A stretch of 64,000 nt of DNA, from assembly GCF_036345175.1 (NCBI RefSeq), contig NZ_CP107780.1, positions 9,672,001 to 9,736,000 of the forward strand, read 5' to 3'. Shown piece after piece: positions 8,281 through 26,233 of the stretch. Source of the DNA: Streptomyces sp. NBC_00576 (GTDB taxonomy: Bacteria; Actinomycetota; Actinomycetes; Streptomycetales; Streptomycetaceae). The notes below the pieces were generated by a model, which saw nothing but the letters and a program-made list of their open reading frames with translations, did no database searches and was not told the DNA's origin. A program made the translations under genes and the position numbers. Every line of letters begins with the position of its first letter. The first letter of the stretch is position 1.

Positions 8281-11200
8281 ATGACCGAATCGCTCACATT
8301 CGCCGAGACTTTCACCGTCACCGCCGAGAACCCTCTGCTGAGGGGGCACGTGGTATATGGACGAAGTCTCCTCCCCGGTGTCGGCTATGTGGACCTGGTG
8401 CTACAGGTCCTGGCACGGCACGGCCATCCCATGCCGGACGTCGAACTGCGGAACCTCACCATCCTCGCGCCGCTCGTCGCCTCCCCCGGGGAGCAGGTCG
8501 TGGCCACCGTCGAGGGACGTCCCGCGCCGACGGGCGGGTGGCGGACGGAGGTCCGCAGCCGGCGTGCGCGGGACACCGAGGATGTCGTGCACGCGGTCGT
8601 GACCGCACACCGCCGTGCCCCGTCCCCGTTCCAGGAGCGTTTGCCGCTGCCGGTCACCGGGGCGGACCGGCTCACCCCGCTCGCCGACATCTACGCGTGG
8701 TGCAAGGAGCACGAACTGGTCCACTCGGGCCTGATGAAGGTCGGCGGTACGGTGCACCAGCGTCCCGGCGACTGGATCGCCGAGTTGGAGCTCGCCCCGG
8801 CACACCACGGCAGCGCGGACGCCTTCCTCTTCCACCCCGCGCTGTTCGAGTCGGGGCTGCTCGGCGGGGGAGTGGCCACCGGACTGCTGCACGAGGGGGA
8901 CGACGGCCCCGGACTCTACCTGCCACTGGTGTTCGAATCGTTCCGGGCGACGGCCTCCCTGGGCAAGCGCTGCTTCGTCAGGGTCCCGGCCGATTCGGTG
9001 CGAAGGGACGACGAGCTCATCAAGCTGGCCGTGGAGTTCTACGACGAGAGCGGGGTGAAGGTCGCCGAGGTCGGTCGGTTCGTGGCCAAGCGGGTCAGGG
9101 CCGCGGTGGCGCTCGACGTCCGGGACGAGCCGGCCGGGGACGCGGTGCCCACCATCCCCGCGGAGCGTCCGGCAGCCGGTGCGGCCCCCGCCCCGGCCCC
9201 CGCCTCGGCCCCCGTCGGCCGGACCCTGGTGCTCCTCGTGCGGGACCTGGTCGCGGCGCGCCTGGAGCGGCCCTCCGAACGGGTCGATGTCCGCGCCGGC
9301 TTCTACGAGTTGGGGCTCGCCTCGGCCGACCTGCTGTCGCTGGTGACCGATCTGGAGGACCGGCTGTCCCTCCCGCTCTCCCCGACGATCATGTTCGAGC
9401 ACAAGACCATCGCCGACCTCGCGGCCTGGCTGGAGACGTCTCTCGCGGAGCTGCCCGGCGAGACCGCGCCCGTCGCCGCAGCGCCACCTTCGCCGGTCCG
9501 CTCCGCACCGGAGGGGACCCTGTCCGCGGACCTGCCCGCCGTCGGCGCCGCGCTGCTCGACGAGGTCTCCGCGCTGCTGAGGGTGCCCGTCGGAGAGGTG
9601 GACCGGGACAGCGAACTCACGGAGTTCGGACTCGACTGGACCGCCCTGGCCCAGCTGACCGACCGGCTGAACGACCGCTACGGGCTCGCCCTCGCCTCCA
9701 CCGTCTTCCTTGAACACCGGACCGTGCGGGCCATGGCGGAGTACCTCGTCGAGACCCACCGTGCACGCGTCGCACCCGGCCATGTCCCCTCCGCGGAGCC
9801 CCGCCAGGTGCAGGAGCGCCCTCATCCGATGCTGCACCGCTTCGCGCGGGACGGCGCGGACATCGTGTACAAGACGCACTTCGACGGCAGCGAGCCGTAC
9901 CTGCGGGACCATCAGGTGCGCGGCGGCCGGGTACTGCCCGGAGTCGCACAGTTGGAGATGGCCCGCGCGGCGGTCGCCCGCGCCCTGGGCGAGGAACACA
10001 CCGGCCACGTGCGGCTGTACGACATCGTGTGGCTACAGCCCGCCGTCTGCGGACCGGACGGGCTGGATCTGCGCGTGAGTGTGAGTACCGCGCCCGGGGG
10101 CGGCTGCGAGTACGCGATCCACAGCGTGGACGACAACGGTGAACGCGTGCTGTGCGGCCAGGGCCGGGGAAGCCTGCCGGAAGGCGGCGACCGGAGTCAG
10201 CCGTCCCTGGACGAGCTGCGGGCGGCTTGCGCGGAGGCGGTCTTCCCCGCCGCGCACATCTATGAGTCGTACGCCCGCGTGGGCATGGACTACGGCCCCG
10301 CGCAGCGCTCCCTGGTCGACGTGCGCGTGGGCAAGGACGACGCGGGACAGCCCCAGGTGCTGGCGGAGCTGCACCTGCCGACGGCGGCCGAGCCGCTGGA
10401 CGGGTGCCGACTGCACCCCGGCATCGCCGACGGCGCGCTGCAGGCCACCATCGGCCTGTGGCTGACGGCGGCACGGTCCGGCGGCCGGCCTGCCGGGCCC
10501 GCCCTGCCGTTCGCACTGCGGCACATGGAGGCGCCCGGCGCCACCCCCGCCAGGGCATATGCCTGGATCCGGCACCAGCAGGGGAGCGGGCCCGAGTCCG
10601 CGGTGCCGCGTCTGGACGTGACGGTGTTCGACGAGCACGGCCGGGTGTGCGCGGACCTGATCGGCCTGAGCACCCGCGCCCTGCCGGACACGCAGAACGT
10701 GCCGAACAATCCCGGCATCCCAGAAGTCCCGCGGACCGAGCCGCTCACCGGGCGGGCCGAACGCCGCCCCGCCCCGAACCCGACGGCCCCCGGCCGGCCC
10801 GCGCGCACCCGCACCGACACCGACATCGCCATCGTCGGCGTCGCCGGCCGCTACCCGCAGGCAGCGGACCTGGACGAGTTCTGGGACAACATCCGCTCCG
10901 GCCGCGACTGCGTACGGGAGGTTCCGGCGGAGCGCTGGGACCATCGCGGACACACCCGCGCCGAAGCCTCCTCCGCGGGGGCGTCCCCGCGTACGTGGTG
11001 GGGCGGCTTCCTCGACGACATCGACCGGTTCGATCCGCTGTTCTTCCAGATCTCCCTGCTGGAGGCCGACTACCTCGATCCCCAGGAGCGGCTGTTCCTC
11101 GAGTGCGCCCACCATGTGCTCGAAGACGCCGGATACACCGGCGAACTGCTGTCCCGCGCGGGCCGGGTCGGTGTGTTCGCCGGAGTGATGTACCAGGAGT

Positions 11201-14200
11201 ACCAGCTCTTCGGCGCGCAGGCACAGGAGCGCGGCCTGCCGGTCGCGCTGTCGGGCAGTGCCTCCACCATCGCCAACCGGGTGTCGTACTTCTACGACTT
11301 CCACGGGCCGAGCATGGCCGTGGACACCATGTGCTCCTCCTCGCTGACGGCCATACACCTGGCCTGCGAAGCCATCAACAGCGGCCAGTGCGAGGCGGCG
11401 CTCGCCGGCGGAGTGAATCTCAGCCCCCACCCGAACAAGTACCTGATGCTGAGCCAGCGCCGGTTCCTCTCCAGTGACGGGCGCTGCCGCAGCTTCGGGG
11501 AGGGCGGCGACGGCTATGTGCCCGGCGAGGGGGTGGGCGCGGTCCTCCTCAAACCGCTGGAGCGGGCCGTAGCCGACGGGGACCACATCCACGGTGTGAT
11601 CAAGGGCACCGCGGTGAACCACGGCGGACGGAGCCCCGGCTACTCGGTGCCCGACCCGGTGGCCCAGGGAGAGGTCATCGCCGACGCGCTCGCGGCTGCG
11701 GGCGTCGACTCGCGCGCACTCAGCTATCTCGAAGCGCACGGCACCGGAACCGCCCTCGGCGACCCGATCGAAATCGCCGGTCTGGCCAAGGCCTTCGAGC
11801 GGGCGGACGGCCTGCCGCGCGACTGCGCGATCGGCTCGGTCAAGTCCAACATCGGCCACGGCGAGAGCGCGGCCGGCATCGCCGGAGTCACCAAGGTGCT
11901 CCTCCAGATGCGCCACGGCGAGCTGGTCCCGAGCCTGCACTCCGGCACGCTCAATCCGCACATCGACTTCGACCGCATCCCACTGCGGGTGCAGCAGCGC
12001 CTGGAGCCGTGGCGGCGGCCCACACTGGAGACCGGTGGGCAACCGCGGACATCCCCCCGGATCGCCGGAGTGTCCAACTTCGGCGCGGGCGGCTCCAACG
12101 CCCATGTCGTCATCGCCGAGTACGAGCCGCAGGCACCCCACCCCGCGCCCGCCCCCTCCGAAGGCCGGCCGGCGCTGCTGGTGCTCTCCGCCAGGAGCGA
12201 GGTCCAGCTCGTGGAGCAGGCCCGGCGGCTGCACGCCCGTCTGGCCGAGCTGACCGACGACGACCTTCCCGGCGTCGCCTGGACGCTGCAGACCGGACGC
12301 ATGGCCCTGCAGGAGCGGTTCGCCCTCGCCGCGACCTCGCTCCAGGCCGCCAGATCGCGGCTGGAAGCGTTCGTCTCCGATCCGTCACGGCCCGGAGCGT
12401 GGACACGGAACACCGTCCGCCCGGAGCGGGAGACGCCGGCCGCCCACCCGGACGACGGGGAACTGAGGGCCGCCCTGCGTGACTGGACCGACGCGGGCGC
12501 GTACGGGAACCTGTTGGGCCTGTGGGCCGAGGGAGCCCCGGTGGAGTGGGAGAAGGCGCACCCCTCGGTCCCGCCCGCGAGGCGTGTCAGCCTGCCCGGA
12601 TACCCCTTCGCCCGTGACCGCTGCTGGCTGGACTTGGACCCGGCCCAGGACACCGGCGCACCGGACACCCTGCCCGCCCCACGTGCGGCGGACCGGGCTG
12701 AGCCGGAAGCCTCCCGGCCAGGCGAGCCGATGGCAGAGCCCGGTGAGATGGTGCTGCTGCGCCCCGTCTGGACGGCGCGGGACGCCGGACCCGCGCCGGC
12801 CCCCACGGGGGAGACATTCGCCGAGCACCACGTCGTGGTCGTCGGCCGGTTTACCGCAGGGGAGCGCGACGCTCTCCGGGCCGCGCTGCCCGCCGACGCG
12901 GTCTGCCGGTTCGTGGAGCTTCCGGACGGCCCGCTGGACCTCCAGTACACCGAGGTGACACGACAGGTGTTCACCCTGACGCGGGCGATCCTCGAAGGCG
13001 GCGTACGACGACCGGTACTGCTCCAGGTCGTGCTGGCCGGCGCTGCGGACACGGACACGGACACGGACGTGGACGCGGATACCCGGCGGGAGCGCCTCGC
13101 CTGCTTCGGCGGGCTGGCCGGTCTGCTGAAGACGGCCCACGCGGAGAATCCTCTCCTCCACACGCAGTACGTGGAATGCCTCGACGGGGCGTCGCCGGCC
13201 ACCGTCGCCGCCCGTCTGGTGTCCGAGGCAGCGCACGGTCCTGAACCGGAGGTACGCCACCGCGACGGTCGACGGTACGTCGAACGGCTGGAGGAAATCC
13301 CCTCCGCCCGGGCCGCGGCCGCACCGTGGAGGGAGGGCGGGGTCTACCTCATCACCGGAGGCGCCGGGGGTCTCGGCATGATCGTGGCGAGGGAGATCGC
13401 CGCCTCGGTCGGCCACGCCACCGTCGTGCTCACCGGACGGTCGCCGCTGACCGAGGCGCGGCGGAGTTCCCTGGAGGACCTGCGCGCCGTCGGGCTGACC
13501 GTGGACTACCAGCGTGCCGATGTGGCCGACCGGGCCGCGGTCGCCCGCCTGCTGGCCCATGTGGCGGACAACCACGGGACGCTGACGGGCATCCTGCACA
13601 GCGCCGGAATCGTCAACGACGGTTTCGTCATCCGCAAGACCGTCGAGGAACTGGAGGGCGTCCTCGCGCCGAAGGTCGCCGGGCTCGTCAACCTCGACGA
13701 GCTGACCGGGGACCAGCCGCTGGAGACGTTCCTGTGCTTCTCGTCCACCAGCGGGGCCTTCGGCAACCCGGGGCAGGCCGACTACGCCGCCGCCAACGCG
13801 TTCATGGACGCGTACGCGGCCTATCGCAACCGGCTTGTCGACACGGGGCTGCGCAGCGGCAGGACCGTGTCCGTCAACTGGCCGCTCTGGGACGAGGGTT
13901 CCATGGGAGCCGACGGCGCAGTCAGGGAGCACCTGCGGAGCCTGGGGCTCGCACCCCTGGACACTGTCCGCGGGCTGAGGGCACTGCGTTGCGCCCGGGC
14001 GGTGGAGGAGAACGGCCTTGAGGACGGCAGGCTGCTCGTTCTCGTGGGCCGACGCAGCACTCTGCTGTCCCGGCTCACCGACCCCGACGGCGGGGCGCGG
14101 ACGGAACAGGGCGAGCCCGGCACCCAGGTTCACCGCGAGCCGCTCGGCCGAGCCGCCACCGAACCGCCCCCCGGACGGGCTTCCGCACCCGGCCAGGCCG

Positions 14201-16929
14201 AACCCTCGGGGGACACGGCCCGGGCCCTGGAGGACAGGGCGATGGACCACCTGCGGAGGCTGCTGGCCAGGACGCTGAAACTCGCCCCCGAGCGTCTGGA
14301 CACGAGTACGCCCCTGGAGCGGTACGGGATGGACTCCGTCATCGCGGTGACCGTGGTCTCCCGCTTGGAGGAGTCATTCGGCCCACTGTCCCGCACCCTC
14401 CTGTTCGAGGCGCCGACCGTCCGTGAGCTGGCCCGCTACTTCGTGGCCGACCACACGCCGGCCCTGCGGGCCCTGCTCGGCGAACCCACCGAACCGGCAC
14501 CGTCCCGGCCCGTCGCGGAGACGCCCGCCGTCCCGCCCGCACCCGAGGCCCCCGCTCCCGCGCCGCACCGCGAGGACTCCGGGAAGCGGACCGAGGAGAC
14601 CACACGTGGCGGCGTCCGCGACGACGGCGCGGGCTCGGGTCCGGGCGCGCACCGGTACGGCCGCGACCAGGACATCGCGATCGTCGGCATCAGCGGACGG
14701 TACCCGCAGGCGGAGGGCCTCGGCGCATTCTGGAGCAACCTCCGGGACGGCAAGGACTGCGTCACGGAGATCCCGGCCGACCGCTGGAAGCGCCTGTACG
14801 GCGCCGACCCGGACACGGCCGGCACGGGTCGCGGCCCGTGGGGGGCGTTCCTCGACGGGATCGACCGGTTCGACCCGCTGCACTTCGGCATCGCACCCCG
14901 TGAGGCCGCGGCGATGGACCCGCAACAGCGACTCTTCCTGGAGACCGCGTGGCACCTGCTGGAGCAGAGCGGCGTGACCCAGGAGGTCATCGAGCGCCGC
15001 TACCGGCGACGCGTGGGCGTGTACGTCGGTGCGGCCTACCAGATGTACCGGGCGGACGCCTCGGACCCCGCCCTCTCGGCGCTCACCTCGGCGGCCTCGT
15101 ACAACCTGATCGCCAACAGCGTCTCGCACTTCTTCGGTCTGGAAGGACCCAGTCTGGCCGTGGACAGCATGTGCACGTCGTCGAGCATGGCCGTGCACCT
15201 CGCCTGCGCGGATCTGCAGCGCGGGGAGAGTGAACTGGCGATCGCCGGAGGCGTGAACCTGACGGTCCATCCGGAGAAGTTCCTGGCACTGTCCGAGATG
15301 CAGCTGCTCGGCAGCCACCCGGGCAGCCGCAGTTTCCGCGACGGGGACGGCTATCTGCCCGCCGAGGCCGTCGGTGCCCTCCTGCTCAAGCCGCTGGACG
15401 CGGCGATCCGCGACGGTGACACCATCCACGCCGTCATCAAGGGCACCGCTTCCTCGCACGGCGGCCGCTCCAACGGCTTCATGACGCCGAGTCACCGGAC
15501 CCAGGTCGAGGTCATGCGGCGGGCCCTGGAGCGAGCGGGCGCCGAGCCGGACTCCATCGGATACGTCGAGGCCTCGGCCAGCGGGGCGGCGCTTGCCGAC
15601 GAGGTCGAGATCAGCGCCCTGAAGGAGGTGTTCCGGGGCGTGCCCCAGCCCGTGACGGTCGGCACCGTCAAGTCGAACCTCGGTCACCCCGAGGCGGCCT
15701 CGGGCATCGCCCAGATCACCAAGGTGGTCCTGCAGTTGAGGCACGGGGAACTGACGCCCCTGGCCGAGGCCGGGTCCCCCAACCCCAACCTGCACGTCGA
15801 CGGCACATCGGTGTGCCTCGGCGACCGGCTGACGCGCTGGGAGCCTCGTGGGGCGACCGGTGAGGAGGGCCGGCCGGTGCCCCGCCGCGCGCTCATCAAC
15901 TCGGTGGCCGCCGGCGGCAGCCACGTCGGCCTGGTCATCGAGGAACCGCCCCCGACCCGGACCGACACCACGGATCCCGAGGACAAGGGACCCCAGCTGG
16001 TGGTGCTATCCGGCCGCACACCCGAGCGGCTGCGGACGGCCGTGCGGCGGCTGCACGACTTCCTGGAGACCGACGGCCCGACGAACCTCGCCGACCTCGC
16101 ATACACCACACAAGTGGGCCGCGAGCCGCAGTCCGAACGGCTCGCGGTGGTGGCAGGCACCCCGGAAGAACTGTGTCGAGCCCTCGCCCACCACCTGGCG
16201 AACGGCTCCGGGGCCGCGGACCCGGTCGGAGGCGACACCGCCACCGCTGTGCCGGTGGTCGTCCTCGGCAATGCGGAGGACGACCCCGCACCGCTGGTCG
16301 CGTCGCTCGGCGGCACCCGCGGCAAGGCCTTCCTCGACGGCCTGGTCGAGGACGGTGACCTGGAACAGATCGGCAGGCTGTGGGTGTGCGGAGCCAAGGT
16401 GCCGTGGAGCGGACTCCACCGTGGCCCCCGACGCCTGGCGGCCCTCCCGTCGACCGCCTTCGAACCGGGGAGCTACTGGATCGGCGGCGCGGCCGGGACA
16501 CCGGTCACGGCGGGAACTTCGACACCCGCAGCCGGCGAGACCACGAGCACTGCCCGGCAGGACTCCATCAACCCCCCGCAGGATCCGACGCTCACCGGCA
16601 CCGAGCGGATCCTGGCCTCCGTATGGGCGGAACTGCTGGGTGTCGAACCCGGACTGCTGGGCGCGAGAAGCCACTTCTTCTCGCTCGGTGGCACCTCGAT
16701 CCTGGCGAACCGCCTGATCAACCTGCTCAAGCAGCAGGTCGGCGTGGAACTGCCCGTACAGGCCGTCTTCGACGCGCCGCGACTTGCCGACATGGCCACC
16801 GAACTGGAGCGCCAGGACGCCTGTGGCGCGGACGCCGCCCGGAGCCATGCAGACCTGATCTCCCAGAGCATCGGCCTCATCGAGCACATGAGCGATGAAG
16901 AGCTGGACGCCCTGGTGGCCGAGAACTAG
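8281..16929 (+). CDS. Trans-AT type I PKS: DH-ACP-ACP*-DH-KS-KR-ACP-KS0-PCP
   Basis: A 2882-residue protein that begins in the middle of a module. The N-terminal DH has HxxxGxxxxP from His23, but the partner Asp is Glu190 (FESGLL), so its activity is doubtful. Two carrier domains follow: the first has Ser348 (GLASADL), while the second has Trp453 where the phosphopantetheine Ser belongs (FGLDW). A second, intact-looking DH starts near 510 (His544, HPGIADGALQ). KS-a (about 846-1280) has Cys1018 and His1153. The KR (LITGGAGGLG near 1690) has Ser, Tyr and Asn, and the next ACP has Ser2019. KS-b (about 2128-2560) keeps Cys2298 but has Ser2432 in place of the HGTGT His, so it should transfer rather than extend. 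The last domain is an NRPS-like PCP (LGGTS, Ser2806). The NRPS gene starts 15 bases downstream, consistent with direct hand-off. The ATG at 8281 has only a weak ribosome site. Confidence 0.95.
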   Translation: MTESLTFAETFTVTAENPLLRGHVVYGRSLLPGVGYVDLVLQVLARHGHPMPDVELRNLTILAPLVASPGEQVVATVEGRPAPTGGWRTEVRSRRARDTEDVVHAVVTAHRRAPSPFQERLPLPVTGADRLTPLADIYAWCKEHELVHSGLMKVGGTVHQRPGDWIAELELAPAHHGSADAFLFHPALFESGLLGGGVATGLLHEGDDGPGLYLPLVFESFRATASLGKRCFVRVPADSVRRDDELIKLAVEFYDESGVKVAEVGRFVAKRVRAAVALDVRDEPAGDAVPTIPAERPAAGAAPAPAPASAPVGRTLVLLVRDLVAARLERPSERVDVRAGFYELGLASADLLSLVTDLEDRLSLPLSPTIMFEHKTIADLAAWLETSLAELPGETAPVAAAPPSPVRSAPEGTLSADLPAVGAALLDEVSALLRVPVGEVDRDSELTEFGLDWTALAQLTDRLNDRYGLALASTVFLEHRTVRAMAEYLVETHRARVAPGHVPSAEPRQVQERPHPMLHRFARDGADIVYKTHFDGSEPYLRDHQVRGGRVLPGVAQLEMARAAVARALGEEHTGHVRLYDIVWLQPAVCGPDGLDLRVSVSTAPGGGCEYAIHSVDDNGERVLCGQGRGSLPEGGDRSQPSLDELRAACAEAVFPAAHIYESYARVGMDYGPAQRSLVDVRVGKDDAGQPQVLAELHLPTAAEPLDGCRLHPGIADGALQATIGLWLTAARSGGRPAGPALPFALRHMEAPGATPARAYAWIRHQQGSGPESAVPRLDVTVFDEHGRVCADLIGLSTRALPDTQNVPNNPGIPEVPRTEPLTGRAERRPAPNPTAPGRPARTRTDTDIAIVGVAGRYPQAADLDEFWDNIRSGRDCVREVPAERWDHRGHTRAEASSAGASPRTWWGGFLDDIDRFDPLFFQISLLEADYLDPQERLFLECAHHVLEDAGYTGELLSRAGRVGVFAGVMYQEYQLFGAQAQERGLPVALSGSASTIANRVSYFYDFHGPSMAVDTMCSSSLTAIHLACEAINSGQCEAALAGGVNLSPHPNKYLMLSQRRFLSSDGRCRSFGEGGDGYVPGEGVGAVLLKPLERAVADGDHIHGVIKGTAVNHGGRSPGYSVPDPVAQGEVIADALAAAGVDSRALSYLEAHGTGTALGDPIEIAGLAKAFERADGLPRDCAIGSVKSNIGHGESAAGIAGVTKVLLQMRHGELVPSLHSGTLNPHIDFDRIPLRVQQRLEPWRRPTLETGGQPRTSPRIAGVSNFGAGGSNAHVVIAEYEPQAPHPAPAPSEGRPALLVLSARSEVQLVEQARRLHARLAELTDDDLPGVAWTLQTGRMALQERFALAATSLQAARSRLEAFVSDPSRPGAWTRNTVRPERETPAAHPDDGELRAALRDWTDAGAYGNLLGLWAEGAPVEWEKAHPSVPPARRVSLPGYPFARDRCWLDLDPAQDTGAPDTLPAPRAADRAEPEASRPGEPMAEPGEMVLLRPVWTARDAGPAPAPTGETFAEHHVVVVGRFTAGERDALRAALPADAVCRFVELPDGPLDLQYTEVTRQVFTLTRAILEGGVRRPVLLQVVLAGAADTDTDTDVDADTRRERLACFGGLAGLLKTAHAENPLLHTQYVECLDGASPATVAARLVSEAAHGPEPEVRHRDGRRYVERLEEIPSARAAAAPWREGGVYLITGGAGGLGMIVAREIAASVGHATVVLTGRSPLTEARRSSLEDLRAVGLTVDYQRADVADRAAVARLLAHVADNHGTLTGILHSAGIVNDGFVIRKTVEELEGVLAPKVAGLVNLDELTGDQPLETFLCFSSTSGAFGNPGQADYAAANAFMDAYAAYRNRLVDTGLRSGRTVSVNWPLWDEGSMGADGAVREHLRSLGLAPLDTVRGLRALRCARAVEENGLEDGRLLVLVGRRSTLLSRLTDPDGGARTEQGEPGTQVHREPLGRAATEPPPGRASAPGQAEPSGDTARALEDRAMDHLRRLLARTLKLAPERLDTSTPLERYGMDSVIAVTVVSRLEESFGPLSRTLLFEAPTVRELARYFVADHTPALRALLGEPTEPAPSRPVAETPAVPPAPEAPAPAPHREDSGKRTEETTRGGVRDDGAGSGPGAHRYGRDQDIAIVGISGRYPQAEGLGAFWSNLRDGKDCVTEIPADRWKRLYGADPDTAGTGRGPWGAFLDGIDRFDPLHFGIAPREAAAMDPQQRLFLETAWHLLEQSGVTQEVIERRYRRRVGVYVGAAYQMYRADASDPALSALTSAASYNLIANSVSHFFGLEGPSLAVDSMCTSSSMAVHLACADLQRGESELAIAGGVNLTVHPEKFLALSEMQLLGSHPGSRSFRDGDGYLPAEAVGALLLKPLDAAIRDGDTIHAVIKGTASSHGGRSNGFMTPSHRTQVEVMRRALERAGAEPDSIGYVEASASGAALADEVEISALKEVFRGVPQPVTVGTVKSNLGHPEAASGIAQITKVVLQLRHGELTPLAEAGSPNPNLHVDGTSVCLGDRLTRWEPRGATGEEGRPVPRRALINSVAAGGSHVGLVIEEPPPTRTDTTDPEDKGPQLVVLSGRTPERLRTAVRRLHDFLETDGPTNLADLAYTTQVGREPQSERLAVVAGTPEELCRALAHHLANGSGAADPVGGDTATAVPVVVLGNAEDDPAPLVASLGGTRGKAFLDGLVEDGDLEQIGRLWVCGAKVPWSGLHRGPRRLAALPSTAFEPGSYWIGGAAGTPVTAGTSTPAAGETTSTARQDSINPPQDPTLTGTERILASVWAELLGVEPGLLGARSHFFSLGGTSILANRLINLLKQQVGVELPVQAVFDAPRLADMATELERQDACGADAARSHADLISQSIGLIEHMSDEELDALVAEN
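13046..13080 (+). repeat. Hexanucleotide repeat coding for Asp-Thr run
   Basis: Repeats of GACACG, decaying to GACGTG and GACGCG, code for an alternating Asp-Thr stretch in the structural half of the KR of this PKS. It is in frame and probably a surface loop expanded by slippage. Confidence 0.8.
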
Positions 16930-16944
16930 GCAGAGGAGCCGACG

Positions 16945-26148
<9,204 letters not shown>

Positions 26149-26233
26149 TCCGGTCCCTGGCCCGGCGCCCCAGCGGCGGTACGTATCCGGCCCGTGCAGA
26201 GGCCGGCCCGATGAGCTGTGAGAGAGAGCAACT

